A DNA stretch of 64,000 nt. Origin: Pseudomonas sp. GM78 (GTDB taxonomy: Bacteria; Pseudomonadota; Gammaproteobacteria; Pseudomonadales; Pseudomonadaceae). Location of the stretch: NCBI RefSeq assembly GCF_000282475.1, contig NZ_AKJF01000074.1:1-64000 (forward strand). The letters are read 5' to 3'. The notes under the pieces are model-generated. The model saw only the letters and a program-made list of their open reading frames with translations, was not told the origin of the DNA and did not search any database. Below, one piece after another: positions 25,917 through 36,776 of this stretch; position 1 is the first letter of the stretch; every line of letters begins with the position of its first letter. A program made the translations under genes and the position numbers.

Positions 25917-27734
25917 GTGATTGTTAGTCCCTGTAACGCACCAAAATTGACTGCCAAACGGTTTCGTAGCGCATTGGTAGCGGGCTCGGCACTGCTGTGC
26001 CTGCTCAGCGCCGGCCAGCTTTGGGCATTCAGTCTGGATGATGTATCGGTCAAGGCAAAAGAGCTGGCCGGGCAGAAGTACGAAGCTCCGCGCAGTAACC
26101 TGCCGAACGAATTTCGCGAGATGAAATTCGCCGATTATCAGAAAATTCGCTTCCTGACTGAAAAAGCCGAATGGGCCGATCAGAAGACCCCGTTCAAGCT
26201 GTCGTTCTATCACCAGGGCATGCATTTCGATACTCCGGTGAAAATTAACGAAATCACGGCGAACACCGTCGAAGAGATCAAGTACGACCCAAGTCGTTTC
26301 GATTTCGGCGACGTCAAGTTCGATCCCAAGGCCACCGAACAACTGGGTTATGCCGGTTTCCGCGTCCTGTACCCGGTCAACAAGGCTGACAAGCAAGACG
26401 AAATCATGACCATGCTGGGCGCGAGTTACTTCCGCGTGGTGGGCAAGGGTCACGTCTACGGTTTGTCCGCTCGCGGCATGGCGATCGATACCGCACTGCC
26501 GTCCGGCGAAGAATTCCCGCGTTTTCGCGAGTTCTGGATTCAACAGCCGAAGCCGGGCGACAAGCACCTGGTGATCTTCGCCCTGCTGGATTCGCCACGG
26601 GCGACCGGTGCCTATCGCCTGACCCTGCGTCCGGGCAGCGACACCATCGTCGACGTCAAGGCGCAGATGTTCCTGCGTGACAAGGTCGGCAAACTGGGCA
26701 TCGCGCCACTGACCAGCATGTTCCTGTTCGGCGCCAACCAGCCGTCGAAAGTCCTCAACTACCGTCGTGAGCTGCACGATTCCAGCGGTCTGGCGATCCA
26801 TGCCGGCAACGGCGAGTGGATCTGGCGTCCGCTGAACAACCCGAAACACCTGGCGGTGAGCAACTTCTCGGTCGAGAACCCGCGTGGTTTCGGCTTGCTG
26901 CAACGTGGCCGTGACTTCAGCCACTACGAAGACCTCGACGACCGCTACGACAAGCGTCCAAGCGCGTGGATCGAACCGAAAGGCGACTGGGGCAAGGGCA
27001 CCGTCGATCTGGTCGAGATTCCGACCGCCGACGAAACCAACGACAATATCGTGGCTTTCTGGAGCCCGGAAAAGCTGCCGGAGCCAGGCCAGCCGCTGGA
27101 CTTCGCCTATCGCATGCACTGGACCATGGACGAAGCGGCGCTGCACGCACCGGACAGTGCCTGGGTCAGTCAGACGCTGAAGTCCACCGGTGACGTGAAA
27201 CAGTCCAACCTGATTCGTCAGCCGGATGGCAGCGTTGCCTATCTGGTGGACTTTGAAGGTCCGTCCCTGGCGGCATTGGCGCCTGATACAGACGTGCGCA
27301 GCCAGGTCAGCGTCGGCGAAAACGCCGAGCTGGTCGAGAACAGCGTGCGCTACAACCCTGAAACCAAGGGCTGGCGCCTGACGTTGCGCATGAAGATCAA
27401 GGACCCGAGCAAGTCCACCGAGATGCGTGCGGCACTTGTGCAGAACATCGTGCCTGCCGATCTGGCCAAGACTTCGATTCCAGCTTCCACCTCTTCCGTA
27501 GCCAAGGCCGACAAGGTAGCTGCCAAGCAAGCGGAGAAAGCGGACAAGGAAGCGAAGGCCGCCGAGGCCAAACAGGCCGAAGCCAAGCCAGTTGCAGATG
27601 CCAAGGACAAGGCGAACAACAATGACGTCAAGCAGCCTGCTGCTGCCGACGCGGTCCCAGCCACACCGGAATCGGCATCGACTGAAGAAGTCCTGACCGA
27701 GACCTGGAGCTACCAGTTGCCTGCCGATGAGTAA
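25917..27734 (+). CDS. opgG: Periplasmic glucan biosynthesis protein OpgG
   Basis: A 605-residue periplasmic protein that shapes the branched backbone of osmoregulated periplasmic glucans. The GTG start preceded by GCGAGGG is chosen because [11 protein letters not shown] is the usual pseudomonad N-terminus. A Sec signal ends near Q-L-W-A (residue about 39), and the mature part begins F-S-L-D-D-V. Two beta-rich OpgG domains follow, with the family segment [11 protein letters not shown]. The last about 75 residues are Lys/Ala/Glu-rich low complexity before E-T-W-S-Y-Q-L. It overlaps opgH by eight bases. Confidence 0.94.
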   Translation: MIVSPCNAPKLTAKRFRSALVAGSALLCLLSAGQLWAFSLDDVSVKAKELAGQKYEAPRSNLPNEFREMKFADYQKIRFLTEKAEWADQKTPFKLSFYHQGMHFDTPVKINEITANTVEEIKYDPSRFDFGDVKFDPKATEQLGYAGFRVLYPVNKADKQDEIMTMLGASYFRVVGKGHVYGLSARGMAIDTALPSGEEFPRFREFWIQQPKPGDKHLVIFALLDSPRATGAYRLTLRPGSDTIVDVKAQMFLRDKVGKLGIAPLTSMFLFGANQPSKVLNYRRELHDSSGLAIHAGNGEWIWRPLNNPKHLAVSNFSVENPRGFGLLQRGRDFSHYEDLDDRYDKRPSAWIEPKGDWGKGTVDLVEIPTADETNDNIVAFWSPEKLPEPGQPLDFAYRMHWTMDEAALHAPDSAWVSQTLKSTGDVKQSNLIRQPDGSVAYLVDFEGPSLAALAPDTDVRSQVSVGENAELVENSVRYNPETKGWRLTLRMKIKDPSKSTEMRAALVQNIVPADLAKTSIPASTSSVAKADKVAAKQAEKADKEAKAAEAKQAEAKPVADAKDKANNNDVKQPAAADAVPATPESASTEEVLTETWSYQLPADE

Positions 27735-30297
27735 TTCTCAAGTACAGCCAGAGACTCTGTCCGAGTACCTGGCACATCTGCCGATGACCGACCAGCAGCG
27801 CGCGGAACTCGCGGGCTGCAGGTCGTTCAGCGAACTGCATGAACGTCTGTCGTCCAAGGCGTTCGACGCACCGACCGAAGCCGCCCAGGCCTCGGTTGGC
27901 ACGCGCCTGACCCTGAGCACCGCCGAAGAATTGCAGGACGCCGAAATGCTGGCGCTCGACGCCAGCGGTCGCGTATGCCTGAAGGCGACCCCGCCGATTC
28001 GTCGGACCAAGGTCGTGCCGGAGCCATGGCGTACCAATATCCTGGTGCGCGGCTGGCGACGCCTGACCGGTCGCACCAACCCGCCGAAGCCGCCAAAAGA
28101 CGAGAACGTGCTGCCGGCGGCGCGCTGGCGGACAGTCGGTTCGATCCGTCGCTACATTCTGTTGGTACTGATGCTCGGCCAGACCATCGTCGCCGGCTGG
28201 TTCATGAAAGGCCTCATGCCGTACCAGGGCTGGTCGTTCGTCGACCTTGAAGAAGTCCTGCACCAACCGCTGCTGCAAACCGCCACGCAAGTGCTGCCGT
28301 ATGCCTTGCAGACCAGCATCCTGATACTTTTCGGGATTCTGTTCTGCTGGGTTTCGGCCGGTTTCTGGACCGCGCTGATGGGTTTCCTCGAGTTGCTCAC
28401 CGGTCACGATAAATACCGTATCTCCGGCAAAAGCGCCGGCAACGAACCGATTCCGAAGGACGCGCGCACCGCGCTGGTGATGCCGATCTGTAACGAAGAC
28501 GTGCCTCGGGTATTCGCCGGTCTGCGCGCAACGTTCGAGTCGGTAGCCGCCACGGGTGACCTGGATCGCTTTGACTTCTTCGTCCTCAGCGACAGTAACG
28601 ACGCCGACATCTGCGTCGCCGAACAGCAGGCCTGGCTGGACGTCTGCCGTGAAGCCAAGGGCTTCGGCAAGATCTTCTATCGCCGCCGTCGTCGTCGTGT
28701 GAAACGTAAAAGCGGCAACCTCGACGACTTCTGCCGTCGCTGGGGTGGTGACTACAAGTACATGGTTGTGCTCGACGCCGACTCGGTAATGAGCGGCGAG
28801 TGCCTGACCAGTCTGGTACGCCTGATGGAAGCCACGCCGGACGCCGGGATTATTCAGACCGCGCCACGTGCGTCGGGCATGGACACCCTGTATGCGCGCA
28901 TGCAGCAATTCGCCACCCGCGTGTACGGTCCGCTGTTCACCGCCGGCCTGCACTTCTGGCAGTTGGGCGAATCCCACTACTGGGGCCACAACGCGATCAT
29001 CCGCATGAAGCCGTTCATCGAGCACTGCGCCCTGGCGCCGTTGCCGGGCAAAGGCGCGTTCGCCGGTGCGATCCTGTCCCACGACTTCGTCGAAGCCGCG
29101 CTGATGCGTCGTGCCGGTTGGGGCGTGTGGATTGCCTACGACTTGCCGGGCAGCTATGAAGAATTGCCGCCGAACCTGCTGGACGAACTCAAGCGTGACC
29201 GTCGCTGGTGCCACGGCAACCTGATGAACTTCCGCCTGTTCCTGGTCAAGGGCATGCACCCGGTGCACCGTGCGGTGTTCCTGACCGGCGTGATGTCTTA
29301 CCTGTCGGCGCCGCTGTGGTTCTTCTTCCTCGTGTTGTCGACGGCGCTGCTGGCGGTCAACACGCTGATGGAACCGCAATACTTCCTCGAACCGCGCCAG
29401 CTCTATCCGCTGTGGCCACAATGGCACCCGGACAAGGCGATCGCGCTGTTCTCGACCACGATCGTATTGCTGTTCCTGCCGAAGCTGCTGAGCATCATCC
29501 TGATCTGGGCCAAGGGTGCGAAAGAGTTCGGGGGCAAGTTCAAGGTGACGTTGTCGATGCTGCTGGAGATGCTGTTCTCCATGCTGCTGGCGCCGGTGCG
29601 GATGATTTTCCACACCCGTTTCGTGCTCGCCGCGTTCCTGGGCTGGGCCGCTACCTGGAACTCGCCGCAGCGTGACGACGACTCCACGCCATGGAGCGAA
29701 GCGGTCAAGCGCCACGGGCCGCAGACCTTGCTGGGTTTCTTCTGGGCACTGCTGGTGATCTGGCTGAACCCGAGCTTCCTGTGGTGGCTGGTACCGATTG
29801 TCGGTTCGTTGATGCTGTCGATCCCGGTGTCGGTGATTTCCAGCCGTGTCGGCCTGGGCCTCAAGTCCCGTGACGAGAGCCTGTTCCTGATTCCTGAGGA
29901 ATACAATCCGCCGCAGGCGTTGTTGGCGACTGATCAGTACACCCACGAGAACCGCTGGCATGCGCTGAACGACGGCTTTGTGCGTTCGGTGGTCGATCCG
30001 CAGCAGAACGCCCTGGCGTGCTCGCTGGCGACCTCGCGTCACCGTGAGGCCGAGCCGATCGAATGGCTGCGGGTCGAGCGAGTGCGCCACGCCATGAAGG
30101 TAGGGCCTGAAGGCCTGACCAACAATGAGCGTGTACAGCTGCTGAGCGACCCGGTGGCATTGGCTCGCCTGCATGAGCAGGTCTGGAGCGAAGGTCACCC
30201 CGAGTGGCTGGGCGCATGGCGCAAATCGGTCCAGGCCGATCCGCATGCACCGCTGTTGCCGCTCAGGCCGCTGAGCGTGCAGCCGCAGTTGGCATAA
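27727..30297 (+). CDS. opgH: Glucan biosynthesis glucosyltransferase OpgH
   Basis: An 856-residue inner-membrane family-2 glycosyltransferase that polymerises UDP-glucose into the linear backbone of periplasmic glucans. Two helices (about 140-160 and 192-220) precede the catalytic domain, with D-S-N-D near 300, D-A-D-S near 348 and the terminal R-D-R-R-W motif near 492; further helices follow. The start lies inside the end of opgG (eight-base overlap), so the pair is coupled. A strong intrinsic terminator comes three bases after the stop. Confidence 0.95.
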   Translation: MSNSQVQPETLSEYLAHLPMTDQQRAELAGCRSFSELHERLSSKAFDAPTEAAQASVGTRLTLSTAEELQDAEMLALDASGRVCLKATPPIRRTKVVPEPWRTNILVRGWRRLTGRTNPPKPPKDENVLPAARWRTVGSIRRYILLVLMLGQTIVAGWFMKGLMPYQGWSFVDLEEVLHQPLLQTATQVLPYALQTSILILFGILFCWVSAGFWTALMGFLELLTGHDKYRISGKSAGNEPIPKDARTALVMPICNEDVPRVFAGLRATFESVAATGDLDRFDFFVLSDSNDADICVAEQQAWLDVCREAKGFGKIFYRRRRRRVKRKSGNLDDFCRRWGGDYKYMVVLDADSVMSGECLTSLVRLMEATPDAGIIQTAPRASGMDTLYARMQQFATRVYGPLFTAGLHFWQLGESHYWGHNAIIRMKPFIEHCALAPLPGKGAFAGAILSHDFVEAALMRRAGWGVWIAYDLPGSYEELPPNLLDELKRDRRWCHGNLMNFRLFLVKGMHPVHRAVFLTGVMSYLSAPLWFFFLVLSTALLAVNTLMEPQYFLEPRQLYPLWPQWHPDKAIALFSTTIVLLFLPKLLSIILIWAKGAKEFGGKFKVTLSMLLEMLFSMLLAPVRMIFHTRFVLAAFLGWAATWNSPQRDDDSTPWSEAVKRHGPQTLLGFFWALLVIWLNPSFLWWLVPIVGSLMLSIPVSVISSRVGLGLKSRDESLFLIPEEYNPPQALLATDQYTHENRWHALNDGFVRSVVDPQQNALACSLATSRHREAEPIEWLRVERVRHAMKVGPEGLTNNERVQLLSDPVALARLHEQVWSEGHPEWLGAWRKSVQADPHAPLLPLRPLSVQPQLA

Positions 30298-30299
30298 CG

Positions 30300-30328
30300 A
30301 AAAAAACCCGCGAAAGCGGGTTTTTTTT
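30300..30328 (+). terminator. Intrinsic terminator of opgGH
   Basis: AAAACCCGC-GAAA-GCGGGTTTTTTTT: a short GC-rich stem closed by a GAAA tetraloop and followed by eight T, directly behind opgH. Confidence 0.95.
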
Positions 30329-30499
30329 GATCAGTCAAAACACAACAAATCCCGCCTCAACCCTTGTGCAATTGAGCAAGTGCGTTAGCATCCGTCCCCG
30401 AATTGGTGCGCCCGGACCGCTTTGTGTCCGTATCTGTCTGTTTTCCTTGGAAAACTGTCGATTTCGCGCCGCAAACGCAATGGTTTTGGGGGCTTGAAG

Positions 30500-31297
30500 A
30501 TGAAGAAGTATCTGTCGATGCTGCTGGTCGGCGTCACGGCATTGGTTGCAGTCAGCGCGGCGCAGGCCGGTGCCATTGATGACGCGGTCAAGCGCGGCAC
30601 GTTGAAAGTCGGCATGGACCCGACCTACATGCCGTTCGAAATGACCAACAAACGCGGCGAGATCATCGGTTTCGAAGTCGACATCCTCAAAGCCATGACC
30701 AAGGCCATGGGCGTCAAGCTGGAGCTGGTGTCCACCGGCTACGACGGCATCATCCCTGCGCTGTTGACCGACAAGTTCGACATGATCGGCAGCGGCATGA
30801 CCCTGACCCAGGAACGCAACCTGCGCCTGAACTTCAGCGAACCGTTCATCGTCGTTGGCCAGACCCTGCTGATCCGCAAGGAGCTGGAAGGCACCGTCAA
30901 GTCCTACAAAGACCTGAACACCGCTGACTACCGCATCACCTCCAAGCTCGGCACCACCGGCGAAATGGTCGCTAAAAAGCTGATCTCCAAAGCCAAGTAC
31001 CACGGTTATGACAACGAACAGGAAGCCGTGCTCGACGTGGTCAACGGCAAGGCTGACGCCTTCATCTACGACGCGCCTTACAACGTTGTCGCCGTTAACA
31101 AGGTTGGCAACGGCAAGCTGGTGTTCCTCGACAAGCCGTTCACCTACGAGCCGCTGGCGTTCGGGCTGAAGAAGGGTGACTACGACAGCATCAACTTCAT
31201 CAACAACTTCCTGCACCAGATCCACGAAGACGGCACCTACGATCGCATCCATGACAAGTGGTTCAAAGACACCGCTTGGCAGAAGGACATGGAGTAA
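30500..31297 (+). CDS. Polar amino-acid ABC transporter substrate-binding protein
   Basis: A 265-residue periplasmic binding protein of the SBP_bac_3 family. The start is the ATG giving M-K-K-Y-L-S-M-L-L-V; the signal peptide ends A-A-Q-A near residue 22. Family signs: G-T-L-K-V-G-M-D-P-T-Y-M-P-F-E, G-F-E-V-D-I-L-K-A-M, D-G-I-I-P-A-L and R-N-L-R-L-N-F-S-E-P-F. The ligand is probably a polar amino acid, but which one cannot be read from sequence. It is the first gene of a three-gene importer; a REPIN separates it from the permease gene, which may set unequal expression. Confidence 0.92.
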   Translation: MKKYLSMLLVGVTALVAVSAAQAGAIDDAVKRGTLKVGMDPTYMPFEMTNKRGEIIGFEVDILKAMTKAMGVKLELVSTGYDGIIPALLTDKFDMIGSGMTLTQERNLRLNFSEPFIVVGQTLLIRKELEGTVKSYKDLNTADYRITSKLGTTGEMVAKKLISKAKYHGYDNEQEAVLDVVNGKADAFIYDAPYNVVAVNKVGNGKLVFLDKPFTYEPLAFGLKKGDYDSINFINNFLHQIHEDGTYDRIHDKWFKDTAWQKDME

Positions 31298-31327
31298 GGC
31301 TCGGTCAGATAGACCGCGTCGCGCCCA

Positions 31328-31392
31328 ATCGCCAGCAGGCTGGCTCCCACAATGAAATGCATTCTTCTGTGGGAGCCAGCCTGCTGGCGATG
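31328..31392. repeat. REP pair (REPIN) between binding protein and permease genes
   Basis: ATCGCCAGCAGGCTGGCTCCCACA and its inverted copy TGTGGGAGCCAGCCTGCTGGCGAT surround a 17-base loop. An mRNA hairpin here could protect the upstream binding-protein message, as reported for other REP elements inside ABC-transporter operons. Confidence 0.93.
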
Positions 31393-31427
31393 AGGCCTCC
31401 AAGGCAACACAAATCCCGGAACCTGTA

Positions 31428-32387
31428 ATGAAACAGAAAAAAGCCCAATGGCCCTGGCACGTGCTGACCGTGCTGGTGCTGATCGGCCTGGCCGGCGCGT
31501 TGTATTACGCCACCTCGCTGATGTCCTACGAATGGCGCTGGAACCGCGTACCGCAGTACTTCGCCTACCACGCCGAAGAGTCCCAGCGCGCCGCCGACAT
31601 CTCTACCGTCAGCGAATTGGTGCGCAAGGGCGACAAGGCTGAAGTCACCCTGCGCAATGACGCCGGCGACGAGCAACACCTGACTGTCGATGACAACAGC
31701 CTGCAAGTCGCCCAAGGCGATGACGTGGCCGAAGGCGATGTGATTGGCGTCACCCGTCACTGGGCCGCCGGCCCACTGTTGTGGGGGCTGTGGACCACGC
31801 TGTGGCTGTCGGTGGTGTCTGGCGTGCTCGGCCTGTTGATCGGCCTGGCGACAGGCCTGTGCCGGCTGTCGAACAACCCGACCCTGCGCGACCTCTCGAC
31901 CATCTACGTCGAGCTGGTGCGCGGTACGCCGCTGCTGGTACAGATCTTCATTTTCTACTTCTTTATCGGCACGGTGATGAACCTGTCCCGGGAATTCGCC
32001 GGGATCGCGGCGCTGTCGCTGTTCACCGGCGCCTACGTGGCGGAAATCATCCGCTCCGGCGTGCAGTCGATTGCCCGTGGCCAGAACGAAGCCGCGCGCT
32101 CCCTGGGCTTGAGCGCGGGGCAGTCGATGCGTCATGTGGTGTTGCCGCAGGCGTTCAAACGCGTACTGCCACCCCTGGCCGGGCAGTTCATCAGCCTGGT
32201 GAAAGACACGTCGCTGGTGTCGGTGATCGCGATTACCGAACTGCTCAAAAGCGGTCGCGAAGTCATCACCACCTCGTTCTCGCCGTTCGAAATCCTGTTC
32301 TGCGTCGCCGGCCTGTACCTGTTGATCAACCTGCCGCTGTCGAAAATCGCCAGTCGGCTTGAGCGGAGGCTCGCGCAAAGTGATTGA
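31428..32387 (+). CDS. Polar amino-acid ABC transporter permease with an extracytoplasmic insert
   Basis: A 319-residue inner-membrane permease of the HisM/GlnP class. The first helix is at about 12-32. An unusual soluble region of about 80 residues follows (Y-E-W-R-W ... [13 protein letters not shown] ... [15 protein letters not shown]), before the conserved core beginning G-L-W-T-T-L-W-L-S. The core carries [12 protein letters not shown] and the coupling loop [12 protein letters not shown]. Typical members have about 220-250 residues. It overlaps the ATPase gene by eight bases. Confidence 0.92.
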   Translation: MKQKKAQWPWHVLTVLVLIGLAGALYYATSLMSYEWRWNRVPQYFAYHAEESQRAADISTVSELVRKGDKAEVTLRNDAGDEQHLTVDDNSLQVAQGDDVAEGDVIGVTRHWAAGPLLWGLWTTLWLSVVSGVLGLLIGLATGLCRLSNNPTLRDLSTIYVELVRGTPLLVQIFIFYFFIGTVMNLSREFAGIAALSLFTGAYVAEIIRSGVQSIARGQNEAARSLGLSAGQSMRHVVLPQAFKRVLPPLAGQFISLVKDTSLVSVIAITELLKSGREVITTSFSPFEILFCVAGLYLLINLPLSKIASRLERRLAQSD

Positions 32388-33114
32388 AGTCCGCGATCTG
32401 GTAAAAGTCTACGACACCCGCGGCCAGGTGGTGCGTGCGGTGGATAACGTCAGCACCAACGTTGCCAAGGGCGAAGTGCTGGTAGTGATCGGTCCGTCCG
32501 GTTCCGGCAAGTCGACCTTCCTGCGCTGCCTCAATGGCCTTGAAGAGTTCGACTCGGGCTCGGTGAGTATCGATGGCCTGCAACTGGCGGACCCGAAAAC
32601 CGACGTGAACGCCTATCGCCGCGAAGTCGGCATGGTGTTCCAGCACTTCAACCTGTTCCCGCACATGACCGTGCTGGAAAACCTCTGCCTGGCGCAGAAA
32701 GTCGTGCGCAAGCGCGGCAAGAAGGAGCGCGAGGCCAAGGCCCTGGCGCTGCTGGAAAAGGTCGGTATTGCGCAGAAGGCCAATGAGTTTCCGTCGCGCC
32801 TGTCCGGCGGTCAGCAACAGCGCGTGGCCATTGCCCGGGCGTTGGCGATGGAGCCGAAGGTCATGCTGTTCGATGAACCGACTTCGGCGCTGGACCCGGA
32901 AATGGTCGGGGAAGTGCTGGATGTGATGAAAAACCTGGCCGTGGAGGGCATGACCATGGTCTGCGTCACCCATGAAATGGGCTTTGCCCGGGAAGTGGCG
33001 GATCGGGTGTTGTTTTTCGATCACGGGAAATTGCTGGAAGACGCTTCGCCAGCGGAGTTCTTCGATGCGCCGAAGGATCCGCGGGCGCAGGCGTTCCTCC
33101 GCCAGGTCCTCTAA
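32380..33114 (+). CDS. Polar amino-acid ABC transporter ATP-binding protein
   Basis: A 244-residue ATPase. I chose the GTG giving [11 protein letters not shown], ten bases after GGAGG, over the TTG 21 bases upstream. Walker A is G-P-S-G-S-G-K-S-T near residue 37, the signature [10 protein letters not shown], Walker [13 protein letters not shown] and the switch H in V-T-H-E-M-G-F. This is the GlnQ/HisP type. It completes the importer encoded by the two preceding genes. A GC-rich hairpin (AGCGGCC/GGCCGCT) lies just after the stop but lacks a T-run. Confidence 0.95.
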   Translation: MIEVRDLVKVYDTRGQVVRAVDNVSTNVAKGEVLVVIGPSGSGKSTFLRCLNGLEEFDSGSVSIDGLQLADPKTDVNAYRREVGMVFQHFNLFPHMTVLENLCLAQKVVRKRGKKEREAKALALLEKVGIAQKANEFPSRLSGGQQQRVAIARALAMEPKVMLFDEPTSALDPEMVGEVLDVMKNLAVEGMTMVCVTHEMGFAREVADRVLFFDHGKLLEDASPAEFFDAPKDPRAQAFLRQVL

Positions 33115-33137
33115 AAGCAGCGGCCTTGGGGGCCGCT

Positions 33138-33215
33138 AATCGCTAGCAGGCTAGCTCCCACAGTGGATTTGTGGTGTTCACACCAATCCCTGTGGGAGCC
33201 AGCCTGCTGGCGATT
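33138..33215. repeat. REP pair (REPIN) with a compensated stem variant
   Basis: The left arm reads ATCGCTAGCAGGCTAGCTCCCACA and the right arm TGTGGGAGCCAGCCTGCTGGCGAT. The left REP has CTAG..CTAG where the family has CCAG..CTGG: a double change that keeps its own stem paired. It lies between the ABC operon and the convergent chemoreceptor gene. Confidence 0.9.
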
Positions 33216-33257
33216 GCATCACCTCGGTCCCAAGCGAACCTGGGACCTCGCATCACC

Positions 33258-35174
33258 TCAAACCCTGAACTTGCCCACCAGCATCTGCAAATGCGTCCCC
33301 AGCCGCGCCAGCTCGATGCTGGATGCCGCCGTCTCTTCACTCGCAGCCGACGTCTGGTCCGACACATCGCGCACGTTCAGCACGCTACGGTTGATCTCTT
33401 CGGCGACGGCGCTCTGCTGTTCTGCAGCGGCGGCAATCTGCTGGTTCATCGCCTGGATCGCCGACACCGTGCGGGTGATGTTCTCCAGTGAGCCGCCGGC
33501 GCGACGGGTCAGCTCCACGCTGCTGTCGGTCAGGGCGCGACTGTTGTCCATGATGCTTGCCACTTGCTGCGTGCCGTTTTGCAGGCCGACGATCAGCTCT
33601 TCGATCTCTTCGGTGGACTTCTGGGTGCGCTGCGCCAGGCTGCGCACTTCATCGGCGACCACCGCGAAACCACGTCCGGCTTCACCGGCACGGGCGGCCT
33701 CAATGGCCGCGTTGAGCGCCAGCAGGTTGGTTTGCTGGGCGACGGACTTGATCACGTCGAGCACGCTGCCGATCTTGTCGCTTTCGCGCTTGAGCTCGCC
33801 CATGGCCTCGGTGGAGTGACTCACTTCCAGGGCCAGGCGCTCGATCTGCGCGATGGCTTCGCCGACCACCTTGTCACCTTCGCGGGCCTGTTGATCGGCG
33901 GCGACGGCGGCTTCGGAGGCTTCCTCGGCGTTGCGCGCGACTTCCTGCACCGTAGCCGTCATTTCATTCATGGCGGTGGCCACCTGGTCGGTCTCGACCT
34001 TCTGGTTGGTCACGCCGGCGCTGGTTTGTTCGGTAACGGCGGACAGTTCCTCGGCGGCGCTGGCGATTTGCGTAACGCCGTCGCTGATGCCGCCAATCAG
34101 TTCACGCAGGCCCTGGGTCATGCTCTGGATGGCCCGTTGCAGCTGGCCTAGTTCGTCCTGGCGCTTGGAGAGCAGGTTGTGGGTCAGGTCGCCAGCGGCG
34201 ATGCGCTCGGCCGCCTTGAGGGTCTGGTTCAGCGGAATCACGATCTGCCGGGTGATGGCCCAGGCGGCAAACAGGCCAAAGACCAGGGCCAGGACGGTGG
34301 CCAGCAACAGCATGTTCTTGGCGTGCGCCACGTCGGTATCGCGCACCAGGGTTTGCGAAACGGTGAGCTTCTGGCTGACCTGGAGCAGGATTTCCCCTTG
34401 GGCGGCCATGTGTTTGAACGCTTCGGCGCTGGCGGTCTGGGAATCACGGTACTGGCTCACCGCGGCGCGGTAGGCTTTGAGCGAGTCGGTTGCTTGCTGC
34501 AGGTTACCGAGGTGTTGTTCCGGCAGCTTCGCCGGCAGGCTTTGCAGGTATTTCAGGGCGTTGTCGATGGCATCCAGCGCCGGCTGCTCGGCCTCGGCTT
34601 TACCGCTGTAGGTGTAGCCTCGCACCTGGAAGCGCGCTTGCTGGATCAGTTTGCTCAGGTCGATCACGCTGTTGAACTGCGCCACGCTGTCGCCTTGCAG
34701 CATGGATTGTTCGACTTCAGCGACTTTGGCCACGGCATTGTCGGCGGTGGCGCCCAGTTTGCTGCGGGCGTCTTCGCGGCTGGCGCTGATTTGGGTCATG
34801 GACGCGAAGGCTTGCTTGTATTGGCTGACGGCGGCCAATTGCTGGTCGACCATGGCCACGTCGGCGGGTTGCTCGATCATCCGGCGAGCCGCTTGCAGGT
34901 TGGAGTCGAGCTTGCCCAGCAAATCATTCACGGCACCGGGGCCTTGTTCGCCGCGGCGCATTTCGTAGTCCAGGCGGGCGATGCGCAGGTCTTTGGTCAT
35001 CCCGTTGATATCGGAAATGAACCCCAGCGTATCACCGCGACGGGTAACGTCGCTCAGGCCGGTCCAGCCGGTGAAGGTGATCAGCATCGTCAGCAGCAGC
35101 ACAAGACCGAAGCCGACGCCCAGCTTGCGGTTTACGCTTACGTTCCCCAGTTTATCGGCTAGCGATTGGTACAT
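33258..35174 (-). CDS. Methyl-accepting chemotaxis protein with helical bimodular (HBM) sensor domain
   Basis: A 638-residue chemoreceptor; the ATG with AAGGGAG upstream gives M-Y-Q-S-L-A-D-K-L. Helix 1 is at about 18-38; a mostly helical periplasmic region of about 245 residues contains the R-L-D-Y-E-M-R and R-F-Q-V-R-G-Y-T-Y segments expected of HBM domains; helix 2 lies near 285-305, then HAMP and a signalling hairpin with [20 protein letters not shown]. Location next to rsmE-tat and the amino-acid ABC operon matches P. aeruginosa McpK (alpha-ketoglutarate) and P. putida McpQ (citrate), so a TCA-type organic acid ligand is likely, though not proven here. Confidence 0.9.
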   Translation of the reverse strand: MYQSLADKLGNVSVNRKLGVGFGLVLLLTMLITFTGWTGLSDVTRRGDTLGFISDINGMTKDLRIARLDYEMRRGEQGPGAVNDLLGKLDSNLQAARRMIEQPADVAMVDQQLAAVSQYKQAFASMTQISASREDARSKLGATADNAVAKVAEVEQSMLQGDSVAQFNSVIDLSKLIQQARFQVRGYTYSGKAEAEQPALDAIDNALKYLQSLPAKLPEQHLGNLQQATDSLKAYRAAVSQYRDSQTASAEAFKHMAAQGEILLQVSQKLTVSQTLVRDTDVAHAKNMLLLATVLALVFGLFAAWAITRQIVIPLNQTLKAAERIAAGDLTHNLLSKRQDELGQLQRAIQSMTQGLRELIGGISDGVTQIASAAEELSAVTEQTSAGVTNQKVETDQVATAMNEMTATVQEVARNAEEASEAAVAADQQAREGDKVVGEAIAQIERLALEVSHSTEAMGELKRESDKIGSVLDVIKSVAQQTNLLALNAAIEAARAGEAGRGFAVVADEVRSLAQRTQKSTEEIEELIVGLQNGTQQVASIMDNSRALTDSSVELTRRAGGSLENITRTVSAIQAMNQQIAAAAEQQSAVAEEINRSVLNVRDVSDQTSAASEETAASSIELARLGTHLQMLVGKFRV

Positions 35175-35277
35175 GCTGCAGCTCCCTTGGACCACACATT
35201 GGTTTCATGGGAGGTGTATCGGCTGCAGGTCGGCAATCTATAGGCGCTATCTGACAAGCGGGTAGGCGCTGCGTTTT

Positions 35278-35985
35278 TTAGAAAAGGCGTGCCAGCAGCG
35301 CGGTAACGGCGGTTTCCACGCGCAGGATGCGCTCGCCCAGCTGCACCGGTTGCAGGCCGGATTTGCCCAGCAAGTCGATCTCATAGGGGATCCAGCCACC
35401 TTCCGGGCCTATGGCCAGGGTCACAGGCTCGGTCAGGGCGCGGGGGCAGGGCGGGTACTGGCCCGGATGGCCAACCAGGCCGAGGGTACCTTCGGTGATG
35501 GCAGGCAGGCGATCCTCGACGAACGGCTTGAAGCGTTTCTCGATCACGACTTGCGGCAGCACGCTGTCCCTGGCCTGTTCGAGGCCCAGGATCAATTGCT
35601 CGCGAATGGCCTCGGGCTCCAGGAACGGGGTCTGCCAGAAGCTCTTTTCGACGCGATAGCTGTTTACCAGCACGACCCGTGGCACACCCATGGCCGCGAC
35701 GGTCTGGAACACCCTGCGCAGCATCTTGGGCCGCGGCAGGGCCAGGACCAGGGTCAGCGGCAGCTTGGCGGGCGGAGGCTGGTCGAGGGTGACGCGCAGT
35801 TCCGCCTCGTTGGCGTCCAGGCGCAGGACCTCGGCCGAGCCCATCAGGCCGCCGATGCGGCCGACCCGCATGCTGTCGCCGACCTCACAGCGATGGACTT
35901 CCTGCATGTGGGTCAACCGCCGATCGCGCAGCACAACCCGGTCGGCCGCAATGAAGTCGGCCTCTTCAAGGAGCAGCAGGTTCAC
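35278..35985 (-). CDS. rsmE: 16S rRNA m3U1498 methyltransferase
   Basis: A 235-residue SPOUT-fold enzyme that methylates N3 of U1498 in 16S rRNA. The N-terminal PUA-like domain ([11 protein letters not shown] ... R-V-G) is followed by the trefoil-knot methyltransferase with P-K-M-L-R-R-V, then A-I-G-P-E-G-G-W and [11 protein letters not shown] near the C-terminus, the SAM-binding knot motifs. The start overlaps the tatC stop by four bases, so it is the last gene of the his-tat-rsmE transcript. Confidence 0.95.
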   Translation of the reverse strand: MNLLLLEEADFIAADRVVLRDRRLTHMQEVHRCEVGDSMRVGRIGGLMGSAEVLRLDANEAELRVTLDQPPPAKLPLTLVLALPRPKMLRRVFQTVAAMGVPRVVLVNSYRVEKSFWQTPFLEPEAIREQLILGLEQARDSVLPQVVIEKRFKPFVEDRLPAITEGTLGLVGHPGQYPPCPRALTEPVTLAIGPEGGWIPYEIDLLGKSGLQPVQLGERILRVETAVTALLARLF

Positions 35986-36776
35986 GGTTGGGTCGCTGGC
36001 GGCTGGTCGTTGTTATCGTCGGCAGGCTGGTCGTCCGGATGCTCGCCGCGTTTGCTGATCAGGCTGCCAAACAGGATGCCGATTTCAAACAGCAGCCACA
36101 TCGGTACCGCCAACAGGGTCTGCGAGAAGATGTCCGGCGGGGTCAGGATCATGCCGACCACGAAGCAGCCGATGATCACGTACGGGCGGATTTTCTTCAG
36201 GTACTTGACGTCGACCACGCCGATCCACACCAGCAGCACCACGGCCACCGGGATTTCGAACGCCACGCCGAAGGCGAAGAACAGCGTCATGACGAAATCG
36301 AGGTAGCTGGTGATGTCGGTCATCATTTCCACACCGGCCGGGGTGGCGGCGGCGAAGAATTTGAAGATCAGCGGGAACACCAGGAAATAGGCGAATGCCA
36401 TGCCGGCGTAGAACAGTACGATGCTCGAGCACAGCAGGGGAACGGCGATGCGCTTCTCGTGCTTATACAGGCCTGGCGCGATGAAGCCCCAGATCTGGTG
36501 CAGGATCACCGGGATCGCCAGGAACAGCGACACCATCATGGTCAGCTTCAGTGGCGTCAGGAACGGCGACGACACATCCGTGGCAATCATCGTCGCGCCG
36601 GCTGGCAGGTAGGCGCGCAGCGGGGTCGAGACGAAGGTGTAGATCTGCTGGGTAAAGGCGAACAGCCCGGCAAAGATGATGAAGATCGCCGCTACACAGC
36701 GCAGCAGGCGGGTACGCAACTCGGTGAGGTGCGAAACCAGCGGCATGTGCTGGTCGTTTTCAGGAAGATCGCTCAT
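35982..36776 (-). CDS. tatC: Twin-arginine translocase subunit TatC
   Basis: The 264-residue polytopic receptor of the twin-arginine export machinery, which recognises the R-R signal peptide. The cytoplasmic N-terminal motif [11 protein letters not shown] is at residues about 15-25, followed by six predicted helices, and the conserved P-x-x-F-T/S-P-L-K-L segment is seen in [10 protein letters not shown]. The C-terminal tail is acidic and Asn/Asp-rich. It overlaps tatB and rsmE by four bases on either side. Confidence 0.97.
   Translation of the reverse strand: MSDLPENDQHMPLVSHLTELRTRLLRCVAAIFIIFAGLFAFTQQIYTFVSTPLRAYLPAGATMIATDVSSPFLTPLKLTMMVSLFLAIPVILHQIWGFIAPGLYKHEKRIAVPLLCSSIVLFYAGMAFAYFLVFPLIFKFFAAATPAGVEMMTDITSYLDFVMTLFFAFGVAFEIPVAVVLLVWIGVVDVKYLKKIRPYVIIGCFVVGMILTPPDIFSQTLLAVPMWLLFEIGILFGSLISKRGEHPDDQPADDNNDQPPATQP

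Noticed and set aside
27628-30246. An 872-codon open frame opposite opgH
   Set aside because: Gln/Arg/His-rich antisense shadow; opgH motifs on the plus strand are decisive.
33119-33137. AGCGGCC/GGCCGCT hairpin after the ABC ATPase gene as an intrinsic terminator
   Set aside because: The stem is good but no U-tract follows; only a possible RNA hairpin.
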